Assembly: GCA_037718865.1 (NCBI GenBank)
Contig: JBBJMP010000010.1
Location: 124,001 to 188,000, forward strand
Direction: 5' to 3'
Length of the DNA: 64,000 nucleotides
From: JADCRZ01 sp037718865
GTDB lineage: Bacteria > Bacteroidota > Bacteroidia > Chitinophagales > Chitinophagaceae
The stretch's first letter is position 1. Every line of letters begins with the position of its first letter. Shown here one piece after another: positions 45,858-54,804 of the stretch. The notes below the pieces were generated by a model. The model did no database searches. It was not told the DNA's origin and saw only the letters and a list, made by a program, of their open reading frames with translations. A program made the position numbers and the translations under genes.

Positions 45858-46057
45858 GTTGAGTATTGCTGCAGGTGGGGAATTCATTGAACGTCCCGCC
45901 CGAAACTACTGCTTAATATTGTTTTAAAAGTTGAAGATAAACTATTCTGCTCGGCTTTGCTCGTCGGCTGGAAGTGTTGCTGATAGCGAACTGTAGCCGA
46001 AGTTAACAACGTCCCGCCCCACCTTTAGATTTGCTTTCAGCAATTATTAATAAATAG

Positions 46058-47656
46058 CTCAAGTTTCGCAGATAAAATTTAGATGGAAAGAAAAGAAAAA
46101 TAAATAAAAAAAGCAGCATGAATTCTTGTGTAAGCTACTGAAATTCAGTAACTTAAAGGTACTAAACTTGTACAAGGTCATGCTGCAATCCAAAGATATT
46201 CAATCGGTAGAAGAGTTAAAAAAATATTTTTCCAATTCAACAAAAATGGTGGATTACCTCGTTAATCTACTTTCGTTCTTTGAATTTAAAAGGGTGTATG
46301 GTGTATTAAAGCCATTGAAGAAAAGAGGCTATCATATTATTGATGTATTTCCGGTGTTGATCATTTTGCCTTTTCTTAAACATGCCAGTATACATGCGCT
46401 ATTTAAATCGCGTAGCAAAGATTTGTCCGGTGCTGACAAGGATGTGTATTACAGATTTAAGAACATGCAAACCATTCCATGGCGTAGGTTGCTGATGAGT
46501 TTTGTAAAACGATTCGTGGTCATTATTGAAAAGAAGGGGGAGGCTGAAACACAAGCCAAACGTTGTTTGATCATAGATGATTCCTTGTTGCATAAATCAG
46601 GGAGGGCTATAGAATTTACAGGCAAGCTTTGGGATCATGTGAACCATAGCTATCAGTTAGGGCTTCGTTTATTGCTGTTGTGTTATTATGATGGAAAAAG
46701 TAATCTGCCGCTGGATTTTTCATTGCACCGGGAAAAAGGCAAAAATGAACAAAAGCCTTATGGATTGACTAAAAAGCAATTAAAGCGGCAATATAAAGGA
46801 TGTCGCCTTGAAGACAGTGAAAGTAATAAAAGAGCCAGGGAGGTAGACAGGAGTAAAACCGAGGTTGGGATAGAGATGATTAAAAGGGCGCTTCGATTGT
46901 TAAAAGTAGATTATGTGCTGATGGACAGTTGGTTTACTTCAGAACGGATGATCGAATGCGTAAGGAGTTATAGCAAACAAAACGTGCACCTGATCGGAAT
47001 GATGAAAATGGGCAAAGCTAAATACTTGTACAAAGGAAAGTATTATAGTGCCACCGAATTGTTAACCAGGGTCAAACGCAATACAGGTATCAAACGTTGC
47101 AGTAAGCTTAGAGCAAGTTATTTGATAGTGGATGTCATGTACAAAGAATACCCGGTCAGATTATTTTTTAGCCGGTTTGGTCAAAAAGGTAAATGGCATT
47201 TGATTTTATCAACCGATACTGCTCTTTCTTATAGTAAAGTAATGGAGCAATATCAGGTACGGTGGACTATCGAGGTGTTCTTTAAAGAAAGCAAGCAATA
47301 CCTGAATCTGGGAGGATGCCAATCTAAAAGCCTGGAAGCGCAGATAGCAGACACTACCATTACCATGATTCAATATATCCTGCTTACCTTAAGAAAACGC
47401 TTCGATGACTATGAAACCAGAGGAGAATTATTCAGAGCTACCGGTGAAGAAATGATGGAACAAAGGCTGCATATAAGGTTATGGGAACTATTAATAGTTA
47501 TTATGAAAATCATTATCGAAACGTTAGATGTATTTGTGGAAGATATTGATATATGCATCAACAAGATTATCAACTCCGGTAAATTAAATGGAATATTGGA
47601 ATTAATATCTCCAAAACATAAACAAATTCTAACGTAATTTAACTGCGAAACTTAAG
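46058..47656 (+). mobile_element. IS4-family element with 7-base target duplication
   Basis: Inverted ends CTCAAGTTTCGCAG and CTTAAGTTTCGCAG differ at one position. TAAATAG lies directly outside each end (46051-46057 and 47657-47663). 1599 bp. It interrupts the noncoding left end of IS110-4. Confidence 0.92.
46180..47637 (+). CDS. IS4 family transposase
   Basis: About 485 residues, DDE type with the IS4 signature. First Asp in CLIIDDSLLHKSGRAIEF, second in YVLMDSWFTSERM, and the Y-R-E-K motif in YQVRWTIEVFFKESKQYLNL. The ATG at 46180 is preferred over a TTG at 46126. The gene is intact. Confidence 0.92.
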   Translation: MLQSKDIQSVEELKKYFSNSTKMVDYLVNLLSFFEFKRVYGVLKPLKKRGYHIIDVFPVLIILPFLKHASIHALFKSRSKDLSGADKDVYYRFKNMQTIPWRRLLMSFVKRFVVIIEKKGEAETQAKRCLIIDDSLLHKSGRAIEFTGKLWDHVNHSYQLGLRLLLLCYYDGKSNLPLDFSLHREKGKNEQKPYGLTKKQLKRQYKGCRLEDSESNKRAREVDRSKTEVGIEMIKRALRLLKVDYVLMDSWFTSERMIECVRSYSKQNVHLIGMMKMGKAKYLYKGKYYSATELLTRVKRNTGIKRCSKLRASYLIVDVMYKEYPVRLFFSRFGQKGKWHLILSTDTALSYSKVMEQYQVRWTIEVFFKESKQYLNLGGCQSKSLEAQIADTTITMIQYILLTLRKRFDDYETRGELFRATGEEMMEQRLHIRLWELLIVIMKIIIETLDVFVEDIDICINKIINSGKLNGILELISPKHKQILT

Positions 47657-47663
47657 TAAATAG

Positions 47664-47930
47664 TACTACTATTATTACTTTTCTTTTTTGCTTCTTTTTT
47701 CTTTGTTAATTGGTGTGTAAATGTGGATAAACGACATTTATAAACCAACCTGCCGGCATAAGCGAATTATCGCCCCACAAGGCTCTTTAGGCCTATCGCA
47801 AGTTCTAATCTTATGCCGGTTCTTTTTGAACACAGAATCAAATAGAAAATAGGGATAGCAGCCCCATTATTAAGGTCTTGATCGGTTCAAAAACCAGGTT
47901 GATTTATTCACACTTAAATGTTTAAAAAGC
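47664..47930 (+). ncRNA. Putative bridge RNA region of IS110-4
   Basis: Noncoding left end after the IS4. A perfect 10-bp stem, CCGGCATAAG and CTTATGCCGG (about 47754-47821), encloses a loop containing CGCCCCAC (47771-47778), identical to the attC flank just outside the left end (46015-46022). The match on the transcript strand equals the top strand of the left half-site, as expected for a left target guide. The IS4 insertion may disrupt expression. Confidence 0.6.
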
Positions 47931-48950
47931 ATGAGCAAGGTATTAAAAAATTTTGTTGGTATCGACATTTCTAAAACATGGTTTGATGCTGCACTTATTA
48001 AAGCAGAAAATCCATCACAGACCATCCATCAGCAGTTCAGCCAAAAGCCGGAGGGCTTTAAAAAAATGCAGCAATGGTTACAACAGCATAACGTTTTAGC
48101 TGATGCAGAGACCCTTTTTTGCATGGAATATACCGGTTTGTATAATACCGGCCTGGTACATTACCTGGTAAAAAATAAAGCACAGTTATGGGTGGAGATG
48201 CCGTTGAGAATTAAAAAAGCCGGTGGCTTTGAAAGGGGTACCGATGACAAGGCAGCTGCTGTAAAAATAGCCTGGTACGCATTGCGTTACCACGACCAGG
48301 TTAAGCTCTGGCAGCCCTTGGATAGCAGTATTGAACGCATTAAAAACCTTATTGCCCAGCGCGATAGAATCATTAGCTCTATCAACCATCTCAGTGTTCC
48401 GGTAAATGAATTAAATGAATGCGGATGTGCCTGTGAAGCTAAGATAATGGAGAAGCTGCAGAAGCCGGTATTGAGGGCATTACAAAAAAGCAAACTTGCT
48501 ATCGAAGCATTAATTACAAAAACAGTTCAGAAGGACGAAGAGCTGAATACAAAAGTAAAACGGGTTGTATCTATAAAAGGTATAGGGCCCGTAACAGCTA
48601 TAGCACTAATGGTGTACACTAAAGGATTTACAGCCTTTGAAAACGGCAAACAACTGGCATGTTATTGCGGCGTGGTTCCATTTGATAAAAGCTCCGGAAC
48701 AAGTGTGCGATACAAATCAACGGTCAGTCCCTTTGCCAATAAAAAGCTTAAAAAATTGTTGCACCTCTGTGCATTATCAGCGATACAAAATGATAAAGAA
48801 ATCAAGGCATATTATGACCGAAAAGTACTGGAAGGAAAAAACAAAATGAGCATTATTAATGCAGTAAGAAATAAACTGGTTCACCGGGTTTTTGCCGTAA
48901 TAAGGGAAGAGCGGATGTTTGAGGATAACTATGTTAGAAAATGTGCATAA
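47931..48950 (+). CDS. IS110 family transposase, copy 4 (divergent)
   Basis: 339 residues. DEDD motifs GIDISKTWFDAALIKAE and GTDDKAAAVKIAWYA, C-terminal SIKGIGPVTAIALMVYT and CGVVPFDKSSGTSVRYK. It is far from copies 1-3 in sequence and so a different IS110 lineage that nevertheless uses the same target. Confidence 0.92.
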   Translation: MSKVLKNFVGIDISKTWFDAALIKAENPSQTIHQQFSQKPEGFKKMQQWLQQHNVLADAETLFCMEYTGLYNTGLVHYLVKNKAQLWVEMPLRIKKAGGFERGTDDKAAAVKIAWYALRYHDQVKLWQPLDSSIERIKNLIAQRDRIISSINHLSVPVNELNECGCACEAKIMEKLQKPVLRALQKSKLAIEALITKTVQKDEELNTKVKRVVSIKGIGPVTAIALMVYTKGFTAFENGKQLACYCGVVPFDKSSGTSVRYKSTVSPFANKKLKKLLHLCALSAIQNDKEIKAYYDRKVLEGKNKMSIINAVRNKLVHRVFAVIREERMFEDNYVRKCA

Positions 48951-49114
48951 GGCTCAAAAAAAATAATAAATAAATGCTTTGTCATGTCATAGAAAACTTG
49001 TAGCAATACTTTTGTTATGTGCTTTTTTTTGCCCTATGATGATTGTCACATTCCATTACGTTTCCGGTAGATTGATAAGTAAATTTCCTTTTCTAATAAA
49101 ATCAATGTGCTGTG

Positions 49115-49591
49115 TTAATTTGTTATCGGTTTTATTGCAGGCGGAATTGCAGTGGCTTGCGCTGCTGCGAGTAACCATTTGCCATTTTGCTTTACGAAAG
49201 TCATTGTACGGATTTGCCAATAATCACCTTTTTCCTTTTTACCACTATAATAGATCCCCAAATGTGCAGTTACTGTCGCCATTGCCACCACTTTTGTCAG
49301 AAAGCGTATTTCTCTATTCTTTTCTTCAAGTGTTGTATTTTTGAAACCACCATTATGCATACTCTGAAGCTTCTTTTGTACAGTATCAAGGCTTTCAAAT
49401 ATTTCGGCATCAGGACTAATATAATAAAAGCCTTTTGTAGCGTAATTACCAATATCTTCAAAATTGTGACTATTCCAGCCGTTAATAAATGCCGAAACTC
49501 CAGCATTGACCGCATTCTTATCTGCTGTACTTTGGGCTAGGGTATGTAAAACCATTGTACTTGCGACCACAACAGTGAACATCTTTTTCAT
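49115..49591 (-). CDS. Cassette 6: exported SnoaL/DUF4440-like protein
   Basis: 158 residues with a signal peptide (FTVVVASTMVLHTLAQ) followed by an NTF2-like fold: VNAGVSAFINGWNSHNFEDI, then EKNREIRFLTKVV and MTFVKQNGKWLLAAAQATAI. It is related in layout to the proteins at 43037 and 63154. The stop lies 92 bases from attC F. Confidence 0.72.
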   Translation of the reverse strand: MKKMFTVVVASTMVLHTLAQSTADKNAVNAGVSAFINGWNSHNFEDIGNYATKGFYYISPDAEIFESLDTVQKKLQSMHNGGFKNTTLEEKNREIRFLTKVVAMATVTAHLGIYYSGKKEKGDYWQIRTMTFVKQNGKWLLAAAQATAIPPAIKPITN

Positions 49592-49693
49592 ATGAATTAA
49601 TTTAAATGGTTAATAAATTACTTATGGCAATATTTCCTTTGTCTTGCTTGATAACCAGTTAAGCAGTTTATTGGTTTTGTTCCTTCCAAAATT

Positions 49694-49861
49694 GCACATA
49701 ACGGATCAGGGCTTGGCGAAGGTTGGGTATTCCGTGTTCCGTCAGCCCGCTTGGCCGTAAGTTTTATTCATCACGGCCAAGTTACAAAAGCCGATTAGAA
49801 TTACCAATGCCCTTAAGGCTTTATTCCCCTGCCCAACTTTTGCCAAACCTAGGTTAGCAGT
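49694..49861 (-). repeat. attC G (copy of attC D)
   Basis: 168 bp. Starts GCACATAAC, ends GTTAGCAGT. Apart from the first bases before AAC it is identical to attC D. Confidence 0.75.
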
Positions 49862-50146
49862 TTGTGCCAAAGCAAAAGGGAACATAGGATGATCCGATGC
49901 CGGGATCTATTCTATTGCCACTGATCGAAGTAATACTTTGAAAGCGGAGCAGTACAAATCTCGCTACTAATGCCCGGCTCGGACAAGACGCCCTTTACCG
50001 ACAAACGCTGAAGCTTATTCTACTGCTCAAGCTGTAACAATGCCCGATGCCGGATTTGGCGTCGCTCGATTGAAAAACTACTGATCACAGTTGATGGAAC
50101 TACCACTGCTCAATGTCCGCCCAATAGAATTACCGCTGCCTGGCAG

Positions 50147-50200
50147 TGCATTGTTTGGGTTTTGCGTATTTTTCTTCATACGCAAAACATTTACAATGCA
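50147..50200. other. Long hairpin, second copy
   Basis: The same nested stems as at 44956-45009 (inner GTTTTGCGTAT with ATACGCAAAAC). Confidence 0.6.
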
Positions 50201-50615
50201 CATATTCTACTGCTGATCCGTGTGCCGATCGAAGCAGCCTTGCCTGGCAATAATCTACTGCTCAATAGCACCGGCAAAGACGGCTGAGGGAATTTGAAAC
50301 GCAAATAAGTATTCCACAAGGAGTTTACCACCGTTCCACGTGATAAGATACCAAGCATTCCACAGAATAAGAGCCACCATTCCACAGGATAAGAGCCACC
50401 GTTTTGAGAAGGCAGCATTTTCTTTCCGGGGAGATGATTTGTTTTATTCCGGAGGAGATGTTTTTCATTCTTTCCGAAGGAGGAATTTTCTGTTTTTTTC
50501 CTGAAAGAGGTTACAGTTCATTCCTTTCCTGTCGACACTTGTTATAATTCATCCTTTCAAAGAGCGTGTTAAACAATGAGATTTAGGTTAATGCACAAAG
50601 TACTATTACAACATC

Positions 50616-51341
50616 TCATTTCTTTTTTCTCAAAGAAGTTCCCAGTAAACTAATTTTATGTGCATGAGCCGTAAGTCTATCCATAATCGCATCGGCAAGG
50701 GTAGGCTCTCCAATGTATTCATACCATTTGTTAACCGGTAATTGTGAGGTGATAATTGTAGCATGCTTTCCATATCTATCCTCAAGAATGTCAAGCAAGG
50801 TAAGTCTTATCTTATGATCGAGAGGGTTTAAACCAAAATCGTCCAGGATGAGTAAGGGAGCCCTTGCTATTTGATTGACCAATTTAACATAAGTGCCATC
50901 GAGGCGCGCAGCGGATATGGTTTCAATAAAACGACTCATAGAAAAATACAGGGTACTGTAGTCATTCAGGCACGCCTGGCGTCCTAGGGCGCAGGCTAAA
51001 AAACTTTTACCGGTTCCAGTCGATCCGCTAATAAGTACCGTTTCTCCTTTTTCAATATAGGTGCCGTCACATAATTGGAGAAGTTGTTCTTTGCTTATTC
51101 CACGTTCCGAGCCACAATGGATCTGTTCAGGAAGAGCATTGTAGCGCAACTTGGACCGGCTAAGATTACGGGTTGTACGCTTGTGGGATCGATACTGCGT
51201 TTCGGCTTCAGTAAGCATACCCAGCAGTGTGTGTGATTCAGGATGCTCGTGGATGGGGTGGCCCAGTATGGCTTCATATTGTTTAATCATTCCATAGAGG
51301 TTTAGCTTTTGCATCTGTTCCAAGGTGTTTTGGGTGTTCAT
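50616..51341 (-). CDS. istB: IS21 helper ATPase IstB
   Basis: 241 residues, AAA+ fold. Walker A is GSTGTGKSFLACALG, Walker B is PLLILDDFGLNPLD and the arginine finger region is LADAIMDRLTAHAHKI. It is the downstream gene of the istA-istB pair, 62 bases from istA. Confidence 0.93.
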   Translation of the reverse strand: MNTQNTLEQMQKLNLYGMIKQYEAILGHPIHEHPESHTLLGMLTEAETQYRSHKRTTRNLSRSKLRYNALPEQIHCGSERGISKEQLLQLCDGTYIEKGETVLISGSTGTGKSFLACALGRQACLNDYSTLYFSMSRFIETISAARLDGTYVKLVNQIARAPLLILDDFGLNPLDHKIRLTLLDILEDRYGKHATIITSQLPVNKWYEYIGEPTLADAIMDRLTAHAHKISLLGTSLRKKK

Positions 51342-51403
51342 TGTTTGTTGATTTGTTTTTTTATAATAATGATTGCTTTTGAAAAAAGAAAAAGGTTCTG
51401 GAG

Positions 51404-52966
51404 TTACTGGTAAGCATCTCCTCCCCGGACATTGGGATGGTCAGGCATCCGGAAGAGTTCAGGCTGCTCGTCGGTGATGAGTTTATCGAGGTGGTTTTTC
51501 AGGATATTATCAAGTGTGCTGTAGTTATAACGGTCTCCGTTTAACCCTCTTTTACAAGCTGCTTCCAGGCGTTCAGGGCCGTATTTGTGCCCAAGGCGAA
51601 GTATACCCTTGCAGGCATTAAAGGCTTGTTGGATAACGGGCCTACTCTTCAATACCTTCCCCACATACTGGTGTGTGTGGGTGCCTATTTTGGCAGCTTG
51701 CCCAAGGAAGTAATCCTGATCCCATCCATTCTGTTCGGCCACCTTTTGATGATGAATGGGCATGTGTTCTATAACGGTAGTAAAACCACCTTTTTTATAA
51801 CTCCTTCTATGCATAGCAATACGGTTCAGTTCAAAGAAAACCTCCACCGTATCGGTATCATAGTTTACCGCTACCTTTTTACCAATATACTTGCAGGGAA
51901 CGCTGTAATGGTGACCGTCTTCGCAGAGTGTGATATGATAGTCCATTTTAACCTTGCACTCGGCTTTATAGCGAATAACAAAAGGAGTTGATGGAAGGGG
52001 TTGCAATAACCCTTTTTCCAGTTCCAGGAACTGTTCCAGGCGACTGATCGCCTTTTTTTGAAAATCGGCTTGATGATGTAGTTCCAATTGCTTTTGGAAA
52101 GCGGCATTGATCTGTTCGAGGCTAAAGAACTCTGTGTCGCGTAAGGGGGCATACAGACGTTGATAAGTGAGCAAGACTTCCTTCTCTACTGGCGCTTTAT
52201 CCTTAGGCTTGTATGGCCTTGCAGCGAACAGTGCCATGTTATTATGAAGGGCCCATTGCTCAAACACTTCTGTGAATATCGGCTCATACCTGCAGCTCTT
52301 TATTACAGCTGTACGCATATTATCGCATTTGATACTAAAAGGCGCCCCTCCAAAATAAGCAAGGCTTGCGTTAAGGGCTTTAATAACGCTTGGCATCGTT
52401 TCATTTGCAAGAGCAATCGCGTAGCTATAACCGCTATATGGCAGTATGCTCACAAAAACGCAGCACTCAACCAGTGCTCCTGTAGATCTGTCGATGTAGC
52501 TTATTTTGTCCCCGGCAAAATCCACCATCATCATCGCTGCCGGCTCATATTGCACATGAAAACTGGCCTGCTGTGGTAACATTAACTCTGCCAGCAACTC
52601 ACAGAATTTCGAGTATTGATAACCTTCAGGATGTTCCCTTATGTATTCCTGCCATAACAACATCCGGGTTACACCCGGACGCTGCAGTTCCGCAAAATAA
52701 TACTCCCTACGGTTCACTATAAACGCATTACGCGTATTCTGCTGGACGTTTCTGAAGGGGAAATGAGCAATCTCGGCCAGGACCGCATCGTCCATATTCA
52801 ACAACTCTTCCAGGCTTTTAGGGCAGCTAGCCAGTCTTTCCTTGTATCGGTTTACTGTTGCCCTTGCTATTTTTAATTCCCGGGCTATCTGTCTTTCCGA
52901 TAGCCCCCGCTGTAAGAGCAGGATCATTTTACGTACCACTTTCATTTCAATCAATTTTTTGGACAT
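51404..52966 (-). CDS. istA: IS21 transposase IstA
   Basis: 520 residues. An N-terminal helix-turn-helix (LLQRGLSERQIARELKIA, then RATVNRYKERL) is followed by an rve-type DDE core with MMMVDFAGDKISYIDRST, FSIKCDNMRTAV and PYKPKDKAPVEKEVL. The C-terminal part ends in a region for target joining. The gene is intact. Confidence 0.93.
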   Translation of the reverse strand: MSKKLIEMKVVRKMILLLQRGLSERQIARELKIARATVNRYKERLASCPKSLEELLNMDDAVLAEIAHFPFRNVQQNTRNAFIVNRREYYFAELQRPGVTRMLLWQEYIREHPEGYQYSKFCELLAELMLPQQASFHVQYEPAAMMMVDFAGDKISYIDRSTGALVECCVFVSILPYSGYSYAIALANETMPSVIKALNASLAYFGGAPFSIKCDNMRTAVIKSCRYEPIFTEVFEQWALHNNMALFAARPYKPKDKAPVEKEVLLTYQRLYAPLRDTEFFSLEQINAAFQKQLELHHQADFQKKAISRLEQFLELEKGLLQPLPSTPFVIRYKAECKVKMDYHITLCEDGHHYSVPCKYIGKKVAVNYDTDTVEVFFELNRIAMHRRSYKKGGFTTVIEHMPIHHQKVAEQNGWDQDYFLGQAAKIGTHTHQYVGKVLKSRPVIQQAFNACKGILRLGHKYGPERLEAACKRGLNGDRYNYSTLDNILKNHLDKLITDEQPELFRMPDHPNVRGGDAYQ

Positions 52967-53365
52967 GCCTTATGAAGTTTAGTGTAGTATTAAACCCACG
53001 AAGCAATGTCAATTGGTTTTATAAATTGACGATCTGAAAAAGGATGATTTATAACAAACAGCTCATTCAAGCAAAGCCAAAGACCTGGCTCTTATCCTGT
53101 GGAATTTTTGGTATCATATCTGCGGAATGTCCGAATTTATATACCGGAAAATTAAGTGGCTCTTATCTGCGGAATGGTGGCTCTTATCCTGTGGAACAGG
53201 TGGCTCTTATGGCGTGGAATTTTTGGTATCTTATCCGGTGGAACGATGGCTCTTATCTTGCGGAATAGTGGCTTTTATAGTGTGGAATACTCAGCAAAGG
53301 CATAACTGCTAACGTTGAAGCATTTAAGTATTCTAGGATACTTAAATTACCAAATTAGTTTTAAA

Positions 53366-54358
53366 TTAAGCTGTTTTTTTATAGTTATCCACATACTTTT
53401 CCCCTTTTTTTACTACCGCAAACATTCTTAATATCAATTTGAATTTGATGTTGTTCAATACTATCTTATAGCATTTTGTTTGCAGCTTTCTTTGCCCGTA
53501 GGTGCTCAATTCTTTATCCCATTGCAACGCACTACGTGCAGCCTGGTTGAGCTCCTGCTTCAACTCTTTATTTGCTATATGGCTCACTCTTTTCCTTCCC
53601 TGTATACTCGTTCCCGAACTGTGGTCAAATGGAACAACACCAACATAAACAGCATAACTTCTCGGGTTGTCAAAACTAGTGAAGTTTTCTGTATACGCTA
53701 TTGTCATCAATCCATTCACTTTGCCAATACCCCTTATGCTGGTTATAAGCATATAGTTTGTATTAATCTTTTCATCCTTTGCCACAATTTTCATCATTTC
53801 TACTTCCACAGCTTCAATGCTTTTTATATTCGCCTTTTGTTTTTGTTCGAGAATTTTTACAACGATATCTTTCTTATTAACACCATACATATGTTCACGT
53901 TCTTTAATGCTGGATTGATACCCGGCATTTTCTCTAACTAATCTTTTTCTAAAGCTAAGTAACTCCTTAAGGCTCATCATCGCTGCATTTACCGGCTTTG
54001 AAGCTTTCAATATCTTGTGTTTCTCTTCTCCATACTGAGCTATCCTCGCTGAGTCAACCTTATCATTTTTACCTCTTGTAATGCCCAAAGAATTTTTGAT
54101 TGCTAAACCCGGTATTCTTGTATACAAAATTTTCTGCGCCTCACAGAATTGCAATAGTTTGTACTCATAACCACCTGTATATTCCATTACTAAAAAACTC
54201 TTTTGCAGATCAATCTTAAAATCTCTGCACCAATTTAAAAATTGTACAAAACCCTCTGTTCCATTCTTAATCTTAATGTGCTCACTAAGTTCAGAGCAAC
54301 TGATATCCAGGGTGTTTTTGGATACATCAACCCCTAATGTAAACTCCCAAGTTTTCAT
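53366..54358 (-). CDS. IS110 family transposase (DEDD recombinase), copy 3
   Basis: 330 residues, intact. Motifs GVDVSKNTLDISCSEL, GKNDKVDSARIAQYG, SIRGIGKVNGLMTIAYT and YVGVVPFDHSSGTSIQGR. It is closest to copy 1 by eye. Confidence 0.94.
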   Translation of the reverse strand: MKTWEFTLGVDVSKNTLDISCSELSEHIKIKNGTEGFVQFLNWCRDFKIDLQKSFLVMEYTGGYEYKLLQFCEAQKILYTRIPGLAIKNSLGITRGKNDKVDSARIAQYGEEKHKILKASKPVNAAMMSLKELLSFRKRLVRENAGYQSSIKEREHMYGVNKKDIVVKILEQKQKANIKSIEAVEVEMMKIVAKDEKINTNYMLITSIRGIGKVNGLMTIAYTENFTSFDNPRSYAVYVGVVPFDHSSGTSIQGRKRVSHIANKELKQELNQAARSALQWDKELSTYGQRKLQTKCYKIVLNNIKFKLILRMFAVVKKGEKYVDNYKKTA

Positions 54359-54625
54359 GATTCTATGATGGTTATATGTTTAAAAAACTTGCTCTTGTCA
54401 AAAACCTTTGATAGTTCAAAGACATAATTCTAGCTGGACCCGGAGCAAGGAAAGCAAAAGCAGGGACTAATACTTAAAAAAGTCCTTTAAGACTAGAAGT
54501 TGGGTAAGTTCACCCTGCCCTTAACTTTCAAAATTATTAACATTATTGGTAATTGTTAACACCCCCTAGAACCCCCATTATAGTAGTAGTAATATTATAG
54601 GAAATATTAAAAGAAAAATCCAAAG
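54359..54625 (-). ncRNA. Putative bridge RNA region of IS110-3
   Basis: Conserved left end. The variable loop holds AGTTGGG (54498-54504), identical to the attC H flank at 54628-54634 within the longer near-match GAAGTTGGG against GCAGTTGGG. CTTAA follows in the loop and is the complement of TTAAG at the other side of the target, a possible right guide. Confidence 0.6.
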
Positions 54626-54804
54626 GCAGTTGGGGCATCTGTGTTACGTCTGCCGGTGCTGATGCCGAATTTATAACAAATAGCTCATTGTTTGTTTCGT
54701 TGCTCAAGCCATGATGTCCTGCCAAACCACTGCAGAACAGAGGCCTGTCGCTCATTGATCAAACGTCCCGCCCCAATTGCTTGAATGCACTGTTAGGCGC
54801 ACGT

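Larger units (their letters stand above)
46024..49003 (+). mobile_element. IS110-family element 4 (interrupted by IS4)
   Basis: The left end TTTAGATTTGC at 46024 resembles the reverse-oriented ends of copies 1-3 (CTTTGGATTTTTC). The right end lies close to 49003, where attC sequence resumes; it is uncertain by a few bases. About 1.37 kb without the IS4. It sits in mirror orientation in the other arm of the palindrome. Confidence 0.75.
45848..49022 (-). repeat. attC F, interrupted by IS110-4 (itself holding IS4)
   Basis: Starts GGCGTATAAC and is cut after GCCCCACC at 46023. It resumes near 49004 with GCAATACTTTTG and ends GTTATGTGC. About 195 bp without insertions. This insertion is in the right arm, not the left. 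Confidence 0.75.
50306..53293 (-). mobile_element. IS21-family element with GCAAA target duplication
   Basis: Ends TAAGTATTCCAC and GTGGAATACTCA form an imperfect inverted repeat, flanked by GCAAA on both sides. 2988 bp. Each end holds several subterminal repeats of the type AAGAGCCACCATTCCAC, the usual IstA binding sites. Confidence 0.93.
49700..53313 (-). repeat. Duplicated gene-less cassette, copy 2 (split by IS21)
   Basis: Second copy of the cassette at 44509-45129. It is interrupted after GCAAA at 50305 by the IS21 element and resumes at 53294 with GCAAAGGCATAACTGC. The interruption leaves the rest unchanged, so the duplication predates the IS21 or the IS21 moved in afterwards. Confidence 0.8.
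53328..54625 (-). mobile_element. IS110-family element 3
   Basis: 1298 bp from GTATTCTAGG to ATCCAAAG, with the same ends and the same target position as copies 1 and 2. Confidence 0.88.
53305..54800 (-). repeat. attC H, interrupted by IS110-3
   Basis: Starts ACTGCTAAC, resumes at 54626 with GCAGTTGGGGC, ends GTTAGGCGC. About 198 bp without the insertion. attC M serves as the empty-site comparison (CATTTAAGCAGTTGGGGC). Confidence 0.78.

Noticed and set aside
48979..49344. 121-codon plus-strand frame antisense to the SnoaL-like gene of cassette 6
   Set aside because: It opposes a gene with a signal peptide and known fold and starts in the IS110 end.
37072..54625. Composite transposon bounded by IS110 copies
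   Set aside because: Each copy is explained by independent insertion in an attC. The copies are diverged and the segment between them contains complete cassettes.
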